Below are positions 1-6,266 of a DNA stretch of 13,353 bases, one piece after another. Numbering within the stretch: the stretch's first letter is position 1; each line of letters begins with the position of its first letter. The notes under the pieces are model-generated. The model did no database searches, had not been told where the DNA came from, and saw only the letters and a list, made by a program, of their open reading frames with translations. This DNA is from Comamonadaceae bacterium (GTDB lineage: Bacteria > Pseudomonadota > Gammaproteobacteria > Burkholderiales > Burkholderiaceae_C), in contig CANJXV010000040.1 of assembly GCA_947478935.1 (NCBI GenBank), positions 1 to 13,353 of the forward strand, written 5' to 3'. The position numbers and the translations under genes were made by a program.

Positions 1-1
1 C

Positions 2-112
2 ATCGAAGGCGCGGCCCGCACCGGAAAAATCGGTGACGGCAAAGTATTTGTGTATGACTTGGAACAAGTCGTTCGTATTCGTACCGGCGAAACCGGCAAA
101 GACGCGCTCTAA
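2..112 (+). CDS. glnK: P-II nitrogen regulatory protein (GlnK/GlnB), C-terminal end only
   Basis: The window opens inside a P-II signal protein. Only the last 36 residues and the TAA stop are present. They carry the family's C-terminal signature: TGKIGDGK, then a hydrophobic strand, then the RIRTGETGKDAL tail, which helps form the nucleotide-binding cleft between subunits. P-II trimers sense ATP/ADP and 2-oxoglutarate, and the GlnK type docks on AmtB to block ammonium uptake. The T-loop, where uridylylation occurs, lies outside the window, so GlnK versus GlnB cannot be read from the protein. The glnK assignment rests on amtB starting 27 bp downstream on the same strand, the classic glnK-amtB operon. 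The 5' end is missing because of the window edge, not a truncation. Confidence 0.93.
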   Translation: MEGAARTGKIGDGKVFVYDLEQVVRIRTGETGKDAL

Positions 113-139
113 CTCCAGGCACTGAAAAGGAATACCACC

Positions 140-1642
140 ATGAAAAAGTTTTTAATTTCTCTGGCGCTGGGTTTAGGCCTGCTTAGCGTTGGCTCTTTCG
201 CATTGGCTGAAGACGCACCTGCGGCGCCTGCGGCCAGCGCTTCCGCCGCCGCGCCCGCATCTGTAGACGCGGCACCGGCAGAGGCCGCTGCTGCACCCGC
301 AGCACCCGTGATTAACAAAGGCGATACCGCTTGGATGATGACCTCTACCCTGCTGGTCATCATGATGGCAGTCCCTGGCCTGGCTTTGTTCTACGGCGGC
401 TTGGTACGCAGCAAAAACATGCTTTCGGTACTGATGCAAGTGATGGTGACGTTCTCGCTCATCGTGGTGCTGTGGTTTATTTACGGCTACAGCATTGCCT
501 TTACCGAAGGGGGTGCCTTCTTTGGCGGCTTTGATCGGGTGATGATGAAAGGCATTTGGGATAACGCGGCAGGCACTTTCGCTCCTGCTGCCACATTCAG
601 CAAAGGCGTATACATCCCTGAAATCGTGTTCGCAGCGTTCCAGGCTAGCTTCGCGGCTATCACCTGCACGCTAATCGTCGGCTCGTTCGCCGAGCGTATG
701 AAGTTCTCTGCGGTGTTGTTGTTCAGCGCGCTGTGGTTCACTTTCAGCTACGCACCGATTGCCCACATGGTGTGGTTCTGGATGGGCCCTGACGCTTACG
801 CCAGCAAAGAGGTGGTCGATGCGATGAACGCTAAAGGGGGCTTCCTGTGGCAAATGGGCGCGCTGGACTTTGCCGGCGGTACCGTGGTGCACATCAACGC
901 TGCCGTGGCCGGCTTGGTCGGTGCGTACATGATTGGTAAGCGCATCGGCTACGGTAAAGAAGCCATGGCCCCGCACAGCCTGACTTTGACCATGGTCGGC
1001 GCTGCGCTGTTGTGGGTGGGCTGGTTTGGTTTCAATGCCGGCTCTGCGCTGGAAGCCAATGGTTTCGCTGCCCTAGCATTCATCAACACCTTTGGCGCTA
1101 CCGCTGCTGCCGTGTTGGCCTGGTGTATCGGCGAAGCGCTGATGCGCGGCAAAGCCTCCATGCTCGGTGCAGCATCGGGCGCGGTGGCTGGTCTGGTGGC
1201 AATCACACCGGCTTGTGGCAATGTGGGCATCGGCGGCGCTTTGATCATCGGTTTCTTGTCGGGCTTTGCTGGTCTGTGGGGCGTCAATGGCCTGAAGAAA
1301 ATGCTGGGCGCAGACGACACGCTGGACGTGTTTGGCGTGCACGGCGTCTGCGGTATTTTGGGTGCGCTCTTGACCGGCGTGTTCAATTCGCCCGCCTTGG
1401 GTGGCCCCGGCTTTGTGGCTGACTGGGTTACAGCCACAGGCATCGCTGCTGCGGACTACTCCATCGCAGCCCAGGTGTTGGTGCAAGCCAAGGCTGTCGG
1501 TCTGACCATTGTCTGGTCTGGCATCGTGTCCTTCATCGCTTACAAAATTGTGGACATGACCATTGGTCTACGTGTCAGCGAAGAAGACGAGCGCGAAGGT
1601 CTGGACATCACCTCGCACGGCGAGACTGCTTACAGCCGTTAA
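140..1642 (+). CDS. amtB: Ammonium transporter AmtB
   Basis: Amt/Mep/Rh channel, 500 residues, inner membrane, conducting ammonium/ammonia. Residues 1-23 form a cleavable signal peptide ending ALA. An unusually Ala/Pro-rich stretch (about 24-56) follows before the membrane core starts at DTAWMMTSTLL. Key residues can be placed by comparison with E. coli AmtB: the twin pore histidines H251 (in FAGGTVVHINAA) and H401 (in FGVHGVCG), D243 eight residues before the first histidine, and the stacked Phe gate F171 and F298 (GWFGFNAGSA). The C-terminal cytosolic tail (GLRVSEEDEREGLD) is the conserved region that responds to GlnK. AAGGA at 127-131, 8 bp before the ATG, supports this start. It is co-transcribed with the P-II gene and probably nitrogen-regulated. 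The promoter lies upstream of the window. Confidence 0.97.
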   Translation: MKKFLISLALGLGLLSVGSFALAEDAPAAPAASASAAAPASVDAAPAEAAAAPAAPVINKGDTAWMMTSTLLVIMMAVPGLALFYGGLVRSKNMLSVLMQVMVTFSLIVVLWFIYGYSIAFTEGGAFFGGFDRVMMKGIWDNAAGTFAPAATFSKGVYIPEIVFAAFQASFAAITCTLIVGSFAERMKFSAVLLFSALWFTFSYAPIAHMVWFWMGPDAYASKEVVDAMNAKGGFLWQMGALDFAGGTVVHINAAVAGLVGAYMIGKRIGYGKEAMAPHSLTLTMVGAALLWVGWFGFNAGSALEANGFAALAFINTFGATAAAVLAWCIGEALMRGKASMLGAASGAVAGLVAITPACGNVGIGGALIIGFLSGFAGLWGVNGLKKMLGADDTLDVFGVHGVCGILGALLTGVFNSPALGGPGFVADWVTATGIAAADYSIAAQVLVQAKAVGLTIVWSGIVSFIAYKIVDMTIGLRVSEEDEREGLDITSHGETAYSR

Positions 1643-1649
1643 GCATCGG

Positions 1650-1691
1650 GCAGCTTGCGCTGCCTGAAAAACACAAGTCAGCGCAAGCTGC
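1650..1691 (+). terminator. First stem-loop after amtB
   Basis: A perfect 13-bp inverted repeat: GCAGCTTGCGCTG at 1650-1662 pairs with CAGCGCAAGCTGC at 1679-1691 around a 16-nt loop. It starts 8 bp after the amtB stop and is followed immediately by a second hairpin with a T-run. Alone it lacks a U-tract, so it may stabilise the mRNA 3' end or act as part of a tandem terminator. Confidence 0.6.
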
Positions 1692-1694
1692 TTC

Positions 1695-1727
1695 AAAAGC
1701 CCCGCAACATGTGTGCGGGGCTTTTTT
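1695..1727 (+). terminator. Rho-independent terminator of glnK-amtB
   Basis: AAAAGCCCCGCA (1695-1706) and TGCGGGGCTTTT (1714-1725) form a perfect 12-bp GC-rich stem with a 7-nt loop. The T-run continues to 1727 and an A-run lies on the 5' side. This is a textbook intrinsic terminator on the plus strand, and it could also work in the opposite direction. It argues against the in-frame ATG at 1711 being the start of the next gene, because that codon is in the loop. Confidence 0.9.
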
Positions 1728-1815
1728 GTTTGCGCAAGCGAATGTGTCAAAGCGGCAAGCCAATCCGGTGACAATCGCGGCTATCAGCAAACAAGCGTTG
1801 GAAGCAACGACGAAA

Positions 1816-2748
1816 ATGACAAACACACTGCGCCAAGCCGATTGGACCCGCCTACACCCCCAGACGTATGAACTAGGCGAATCGCCGTTCTGGCATCCGC
1901 AGGAATCGCGTTTGTATTGGGTCGATATTCCCGGCAAGAAAATTCTTCGCGCTAAGGCCGATGGCGGCAACGTGGAAGTCTGGGACATGCCCGCCGAGCC
2001 CGGCTGTATCGCCCCGGCAGCCAAGGGCGGGCTGGTGATTGCGCTGCGCCATGGCGTGTTTCGGGCACAGACGTGGGGCGGCACTTTGGAACGTGTGGTC
2101 ACCCTGCCTTATGACACGCAAACGGTGCGCGCCAATGACGGCAAGTGCGATGCCTTGGGGCGCTTTTGGGTAGGTACGATTGACGAAACCAAATCGCATA
2201 ACTCGGCGGCGCTGTATAGCATTGATGCGCGCAATGGCCCGCCCGTGGTGCAGACCTTGGCCGAAGGCGCCTTAACCGGTAACGGTATGGGCTGGAGTCT
2301 GGATGGACGCAGCGCCTATTGGGCCGACACACCGCGCCACCTAGTGCACGGCTGGGACTATGCGCCTGCGACCCACAGGCTGACCGCGCACCGGACACAC
2401 CTTCAATTTAGCCCCAAGCCCGCCGATTGGGTCAGCACAGACGCCAGCTACCAGGGCCGGCCCGATGGTGCGGCGCTGGACAGCCAGGGCAACTACTGGC
2501 TAGCGATGTTTGAGGGGGCGCGTATTTGCTGTTTTTCGCCAGAGGGCCAATTGATTGCCAGCTACGCCACCCCAGCGCAATGCCCGACCATGCCTTGCTT
2601 TGGCGGCGAGGATTTGAAAACCTTGTACATCACCACTGCGCGCCATGGGCGCAAGAACGAGGAATTGCAGCGTTACCCATATTCAGGCTGCATGTTTTCA
2701 ATGCGGGCGGATGTGCCCGGTTTACCGGTGCATTTTTTCGTGGACTAA
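1816..2748 (+). CDS. SMP-30/gluconolactonase/LRE family protein (sugar lactonase)
   Basis: A 310-residue six-bladed beta-propeller of the SMP-30 family, probably a cytosolic metal-dependent hydrolase opening a sugar 1,4- or 1,5-lactone to the aldonate. Metal ligands are at the expected places: E22 in GESPFWHP, N156 in GNGMGW, and D217 in RPDGAALD. RANDGKCDALGRFWVGT (105-121) carries the conserved substrate-side Asn/Asp. No signal peptide is seen. The ATG at 1816 was preferred over the in-frame ATG at 1711, which lies in the terminator loop; homology begins just after 1816 and a weak GGAAG lies about 12 bp upstream. The gene stands alone between a terminator and gene debris, so no sugar pathway is implied by its neighbours. 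The substrate (glucono-, xylono-, arabinono- or galactonolactone) cannot be told from the sequence. Confidence 0.9.
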   Translation: MTNTLRQADWTRLHPQTYELGESPFWHPQESRLYWVDIPGKKILRAKADGGNVEVWDMPAEPGCIAPAAKGGLVIALRHGVFRAQTWGGTLERVVTLPYDTQTVRANDGKCDALGRFWVGTIDETKSHNSAALYSIDARNGPPVVQTLAEGALTGNGMGWSLDGRSAYWADTPRHLVHGWDYAPATHRLTAHRTHLQFSPKPADWVSTDASYQGRPDGAALDSQGNYWLAMFEGARICCFSPEGQLIASYATPAQCPTMPCFGGEDLKTLYITTARHGRKNEELQRYPYSGCMFSMRADVPGLPVHFFVD

Positions 2749-2755
2749 AGTTCGC

Positions 2756-2950
2756 TTACGGGCGCTTGGGCAGCAGCAACCGCGCCGCCTCTAGCGCCTC
2801 TGGAGTATCCACGTCATGGATACAGCCGACATCATCCACCGCAAGCGTATTTGGCGCATGCGCTTGCAACACGGAGCGCGCACCTTGGTCGCCGGTCAAG
2901 GCCATTAAATCCGGGCCACAGGTGGCGGCAAAGCCCACCGGGTGGCCGCG
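2756..2950 (-). pseudogene. C-terminal fragment of a MobA/MocA-like nucleotidyltransferase
   Basis: About 64 codons matching the C-terminus of the intact minus-strand gene at 7770-8378. The match starts at RGHPVGFAATCGPD, passes the GDQGARSVLQ motif and ends in IHDVDTPEALEAA plus a different tail. The catalytic N-terminal half, with the LAAG nucleotide-binding loop and the PADLP metal site, is missing. Upstream the reading frame continues into unrelated protein fragments, so the open frame covering 2756-3259 is a chance fusion and not a functional enzyme. The nucleotide match to the intact gene is ungapped over 170 bp (see the repeat entries). Confidence 0.85.
2781..2950 (+). repeat. 170-bp direct repeat, left copy
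   Basis: Ungapped match to 7795-7964, in the same orientation and 5,014 bp away. I count 10 differences in 170 positions (94% identity). It encodes the C-terminal third of the MobA-like protein on the minus strand. Identity ends at the RGHPVGF codons on one side and shortly before the stop codon on the other. Confidence 0.93.
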
Positions 2951-3028
2951 CAACCGTACGACCACGGTTTCACCCACGGCCAGCATCACCGGTTTGCCGG
3001 CGTTTTCGGCGGTGAGGGTGACCGGCGC
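2948..3028 (-). pseudogene. Fragment resembling a chagasin-type (I42) protease inhibitor
   Basis: In the same open minus frame as the MobA-like tail, residues read APVTLTAENAGK, then VGETVVVRL. This fits the pattern that opens the I42/chagasin inhibitor fold, where a strand, VGDTLVVRL and then NPTTGY are expected. Here the NPTTGY loop is replaced by RGHPVGF of the MobA-like fragment, so the junction falls inside a short similarity (R-G-N/H-P-x-G-Y/F). Only about 27 residues are recognisable. The 20 residues before them (SEEGVLVSTLTFDKTEGAK) are unassigned. The family call is pattern recognition on a short piece and is tentative. Confidence 0.4.
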
Positions 3029-3094
3029 CGCAGCCTTGGCGCCTTCGGTCTTGTCAAAAGTCAGCGTGCTGACCAGGACGCCCTCTTCCGAAGG

Positions 3095-3274
3095 GGAGGC
3101 GGTTGCGTCCAATGACAGCCCCTGATCCGCTGGCAGTCCCAATGACGGTGCTAGCCCTTTCGCTTTGTCGCCGTCGGGGCCGGCAATGAGTAACCGAATT
3201 TGGGAGTCCTTTGACAGGGTTTTACAAATTCGGTGATCAAAGAAGCCATATCCGCCCAAAAGCCAGAATGGTGC
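3095..3274 (-). pseudogene. N-terminal fragment of a saccharopine dehydrogenase-like NAD(P)-binding protein
   Basis: The minus frame reads FWLLGGYGFFDHRICKTLS, then IRLLIAGPDGDKAKGLA, SLGLPADQ and LSLDAT. This is the Rossmann beta-alpha-beta start of the saccharopine dehydrogenase/trans-acting enoyl reductase-like family: GGYGxFG dinucleotide loop, alpha helix, then the second strand ending IAGRD. Two positions depart from the usual pattern: FFD where FFG is expected, and AGPD where AGRD is expected. This fits decay. Homology stops after LDAT; the family's next segment (cofactor and tetramer region) is absent. It is a fragment of about 60 codons embedded in a chimeric open frame. Confidence 0.6.
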
Positions 3275-3331
3275 AGCAGCGTCTGCTGCCGGGCCGAGGC
3301 CAGGCGCAGGGTCGGCGTGGCGCCAAGCTCG

Positions 3332-3371
3332 TGTTCAGAGCCAGTGGTACGAAATTCCCCGACTATCCTAT
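3332..3371 (+). repeat. 40-bp direct repeat, left copy (possible IS91-type end)
   Basis: The first 33 bases (3332-3364) are identical to 7677-7709, and the next 7 contain two mismatches. On the minus strand the repeat starts 4 bp after the last recognisable transposase codon at 3375 and runs into ...GGCTCTGAAC, after which the two copies diverge. GAAC is one of the two target tetranucleotides known for IS91, so the repeat may be an element end next to its target. That reading is an inference. Confidence 0.85.
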
Positions 3372-3509
3372 TAGGCCGTCGAACTGCCCCGCGATGGCCA
3401 GGTCAAGCCAGATCTCGTAGTGCTCGGCCGCTGTTTGGTAGAGCAAAGTGCGTTCGGGGTGGCGCGGGTTGTAGCACTTGGGTTTGCTGGGGGTGGAGAC
3501 AAATGCTGT
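3363..3509 (-). pseudogene. IS91-family transposase, N-terminal fragment
   Basis: The minus frame reads STPSKPKCYNPRHPERTLLY, QTAAEHYEIWLDLA, then AGQFDG. This matches the start of IS91-type rolling-circle (HUH) transposases, whose N-terminal region has RHPERTLLY and a W-L-x-LASAGQFDG stretch before the zinc-binding cysteines. The recognisable part spans 3375-3500. After FDG three unrelated codons (LIG) lead to a TAG at 3363-3365, and no start codon is seen before an upstream TAA (3510-3512). The zinc-binding module and the catalytic HUH/tyrosine domains are missing, so the protein cannot be active. The truncation point sits directly beside the 40-bp repeat, as if an internal deletion joined the gene's start to the element's end. 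Confidence 0.7.
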
Positions 3510-3550
3510 TTAAATAAACACTATTGCGCAGGTGACGCCTGCACCTGCCA

Positions 3551-4302
3551 TCACCCCGCTTGCAGAATACGCCTGCAGTTTGAACCCAAGCCCGCCTCTT
3601 GGACACTGGACTTGATGCAACGCGTGGCCTCTACGCCATCCGTGACCGGCATGACCATGTCCATCAGCACCGCGTCCCAGGCCGGCCCTTGCTCACACGC
3701 CTGAACGGCTTGGGCGCCATCGTCTACTTCAGCAATATAGGCCTGTGGCCAATCGCTTTGCAGCACTTGGTGCGCCAACGAACGATTGAGCGGATGGTCG
3801 TCCACCACCAAAAATCGCCAATGGCCTTGCGCGAGATCGCAAGCCATCGACGCTCACGACGCCACAGACACTGAGGCCTTGGCCTCCACCAAAGGCAGGT
3901 GCAACTTGAAACACGAACCCCGACCCCACTGGCTTTGCACACTCAAGCTGCCACCCATCATGCGCGCCAGCTGGTCACTGATGGTCAATCCCAACCCGTT
4001 GCCGCCGTACTGGCTCTGTGTCGACACCTCGGCTTGGCGGTAACGTTCAAAGACGCCTGCGCGGTCATGCCGATGCCCGAGTCGCGTACGCTGAATTCGA
4101 GCCACTTACCTTGTTGGCTGATCTGCAAAATGACACCGCCTTGGTGGGTAATTTTGATGGCATTGCCCAGCAAATTGACCAAAATTTGCACCAGGCGGTG
4201 ACGGTCGGCAAGGATCCACGGGGGCAATGCAGGGTCGATCTCGCAGCCACAACTCCAAGCGGTGTTTTCGACTCGCGGCTTGAACATCTGGAAGGCGGTG
4301 TG
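3551..4302 (-). pseudogene. Decayed hybrid histidine kinase (HATPase plus truncated receiver)
   Basis: Read on the minus strand, the homology starts near 4302 (HTAFQMFKPRVEN) and continues through ILADRHRLVQILVNLLGNAI (N box) to VRDSGIGM (D/G1 box) at about 4083. The frame then changes near 4063 and resumes as GVFERYRQAEVSTQSQYGG, NGLGLTISDQL (G2 box) and CFKLHLPL. A TGA at 3854-3856 interrupts the frame. It continues in phase as a receiver domain with the acidic pair in FLVVDDHPLNR and the phospho-acceptor Asp in VLMDMVMPVTDG (codon 3659-3661). The receiver stops being recognisable after IKSS (about 3605), so its conserved Thr/Ser and Lys are lost. The sensor and phospho-acceptor His (DHp) regions are absent. 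One frameshift, one internal stop and losses at both ends make this a pseudogene of a BarA/ArcB-like two-component protein. Confidence 0.8.
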
Positions 4303-4650
4303 CAGCCCGAGGCAGTTTGAGCGCTCGCAGCCATTCAATGGCGAGACCTTGGGATGCATGATGGATTTGGTTCTACCACGCACGCAGCTGCACCCCGCAG
4401 CTGTGCAAATCGCCGCTTATCTGAGTGACCAGTTGATGCGCTGGTCCACGTCGTAGTCAGGTACCGGTTTTGCCGCCAGATCACAATCCGGCTCGCTTTG
4501 ACTGCCCTCACCCGCCCTGCGCATTACAGTCACACCACAATGGAGGCCAGCGTGCGGAATATTAATGCTACGCCCGCTGACCGGCAACAAGCTGGACTAC
4601 TCGTAACCTGACCGTCGCCAATACCTGGAATCGCGGTTGGGGGCACAATT
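4303..4650. other. Gene-poor stretch upstream of the broken kinase
   Basis: I find no recognisable protein, RNA gene or clear terminator here. If the kinase was once complete, its sensor and DHp regions should lie here on the minus strand, but all frames are short and none shows the H-box pattern. The stretch probably holds unrelated or heavily decayed sequence up to the end of the TetR gene. Confidence 0.5.
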
Positions 4651-5295
4651 TCAGGACTTCGCTGCGCCCTTAGCCATAACGAAGCTGGTGACAAGTTCAA
4701 GCAATGCTTTTTTAATTTCTTCGCGCGGAATTTCTTGGGCTTGAGGGCCGACAGATGCCCGGGTAACCCCCGCAAATGCGTGCGTCAGTACAAATGCTTC
4801 TGCAGCGCTCATACGCAATGGTTGGCCGGAATTACGTGGAAGCCCTGCAGTTGAGAGCAAACTTGCAATAAGGTTGGGTGAGGCATCGACACTTTGAGAT
4901 CGCCCCAGTAGCAACGCGTTTTCAAGGAGCACGCGGTGCACCCGTGAGCGCCCACCGAAAGCTCCGAATACCGCATTTATGAGCAACCGGGCTGGTTCTT
5001 GTATATCGTCTCTGCTCGGATTGCTTAAAGTGGCGATGATCTTGCCGGTAACGCCTTTCATCTCCCGTTGACCCAGCACCTCCAAGATAGCGGCCTTATC
5101 AGGAAAGTATTGATAAAGCGTGCCAATGCTGATCCCCGCCACCGCCGCAATGCGATTGGTTGTGAGGCCTTCAAGCCCTTCCTTGTCGATGATCCTTATG
5201 GCTGCCTCTAATATGAGTTCAATTTTTAATTGAGCTCGTTCTTGCGTCGGCTTTCTGCGCGTAAGTAATTGATTTTTAACGGTTTTTCCGGGCAT
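4651..5295 (-). CDS. TetR/AcrR family transcriptional regulator
   Basis: A 214-residue TetR-type repressor. The N-terminal DNA-binding domain is clear: ILEAAIRIIDKEGLEGLTT (28-46), then the helix-turn-helix NRIAAVAGISIGTLYQYFPD (47-66) with the hallmark GTLYxYFxxK. The rest is a helical ligand-binding and dimerisation domain of normal length without family-specific motifs, so the inducer is unknown. It starts at ATG 5293-5295 and is transcribed away from the desaturase gene across an 83-bp intergenic region. This is the usual layout for a TetR protein controlling its divergent neighbour and itself. A hydrophobic inducer (fatty acid, sterol-like lipid or solvent) would suit the context, but this is inferred from the neighbour only. 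Confidence 0.92.
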   Translation of the reverse strand: MPGKTVKNQLLTRRKPTQERAQLKIELILEAAIRIIDKEGLEGLTTNRIAAVAGISIGTLYQYFPDKAAILEVLGQREMKGVTGKIIATLSNPSRDDIQEPARLLINAVFGAFGGRSRVHRVLLENALLLGRSQSVDASPNLIASLLSTAGLPRNSGQPLRMSAAEAFVLTHAFAGVTRASVGPQAQEIPREEIKKALLELVTSFVMAKGAAKS

Positions 5296-5378
5296 CTGGT
5301 ATCACTCAAAAAGCGAGTAGGAAAATGTGAGCATAACTCATATAGTTCTGCCTGTGTTAACTACTTCACACAGAAAGC
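5296..5378. promoter_or_regulatory. Divergent promoter region with candidate operator
   Basis: This 83-bp AT-richer gap separates the TetR gene (minus) from the desaturase gene (plus) and must hold both promoters. An inverted repeat CTGTGT-N10-ACACAG occupies 5352-5373, just before the desaturase ATG at 5379. A shorter TGAG-N5-CTCA dyad lies around 5328-5340, next to a TATA-rich CATATAGT that could serve as a -10 element on either strand. Either dyad could be the TetR operator. No good -35 box was recognised, so the assignment is tentative. Confidence 0.45.
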
Positions 5379-6266
5379 ATGTCCAACTTCGTTCGCATTC
5401 AAATCATCGCTACAGCGATCATCCTCTTCGCCGCACTGGTCGAAGCGCTGGTACTGCAATACCGCAAGCCAGGCTCCTTTGACTGGTCCGAAGCCTGGCT
5501 ATCCGTGGCAGACATGCTGGGACGGCGCGTTCTGGCGCTATTGCCCCTCAACATTGCTACACCCGTCTTCGCTTGGGTTTGGCCGCATCGCCTCTTCACG
5601 ATTGAGCTGGGCGGTGTTGCAAGTTTTCTGTTGCTCTTTTTTGGGTTGGAGTTTTTCTATTACTGGTACCACCGTGCAGCGCATCGCGTGCGCTTCTTCT
5701 GGGCGACACATGCCGTGCACCATTCACCCAACCAGCTCACACTCTCCACGGCCTTTCGCTTAGGGTGGACTACAGAGTTGACAGGTACCACTCTGTTTTT
5801 TACACCATTGGTTTATCTTGGATTTGCTCCAAAGGTGGTTGTGATCACACTTTCTTTGAACCTGCTGTACCAGTTCTGGTTGCACACCACCTGGATACCG
5901 AAACTTGGTTGGTTGGAGTACGTGTTCAACACGCCTTCAGCGCACCGCGTGCACCACGCATCAAACGTGGACTATCTCGACGCGAACTACGGCGGCGTTC
6001 TGATCATCTATGACCGCTTGTTTGGAACGTACCGTTCCGAGCGTTCCGAAGAGCCTTGCGTCTACGGGCTGGTCAAACCCTTGCGAACACGAAATGTATT
6101 TACTATGGAATTTACGCAATGGGTGGATTTGTACAGGGACATGAGGGCTGCAGACAATTTGATTACCGCGTTGGCACTGGTAGTTAAGCCCCCAGGGTGG
6201 TCACCTGATGGTCAGGGCCTGACAACCGAAGCATTGCGCGCGAATCAAGTTAAGGCGATAGCATGA
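5379..6266 (+). CDS. Sterol desaturase/fatty acid hydroxylase superfamily membrane protein
   Basis: A 295-residue integral membrane di-iron oxygenase. The histidine boxes are in order: HRAAH (98-102), HAVHH (111-115), an isolated H169 in WLHTTW, and HRVHH (189-193), all ligands of the non-haem di-iron site. Hydrophobic segments are at about 7-28, 50-68, 76-96 and 135-165, fitting a multi-pass inner-membrane enzyme with the histidines on the cytosolic face. The family uses O2 and electrons to hydroxylate or desaturate sterols, fatty acids or carotenoids; the substrate cannot be told here. The WATHAVHHS and NTPSAHRVHHASN segments are typical of the bacterial branch of the family. The stop overlaps the ATG of the next gene (ATGA at 6263-6266), so the two are translationally coupled. 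The gene is probably controlled by the divergent TetR. Confidence 0.92.
   Translation: MSNFVRIQIIATAIILFAALVEALVLQYRKPGSFDWSEAWLSVADMLGRRVLALLPLNIATPVFAWVWPHRLFTIELGGVASFLLLFFGLEFFYYWYHRAAHRVRFFWATHAVHHSPNQLTLSTAFRLGWTTELTGTTLFFTPLVYLGFAPKVVVITLSLNLLYQFWLHTTWIPKLGWLEYVFNTPSAHRVHHASNVDYLDANYGGVLIIYDRLFGTYRSERSEEPCVYGLVKPLRTRNVFTMEFTQWVDLYRDMRAADNLITALALVVKPPGWSPDGQGLTTEALRANQVKAIA

Noticed and set aside
949..1443. Long open frame antisense to amtB
   Set aside because: It is a codon-bias shadow of the GC-rich amtB gene; the residues are low-complexity with no family signature.
1711..1815. N-terminal extension of the SMP-30 protein from the ATG at 1711
   Set aside because: The codon lies in the loop of the amtB terminator, the added 35 residues show no family similarity, and ATG 1816 sits just before the homology.
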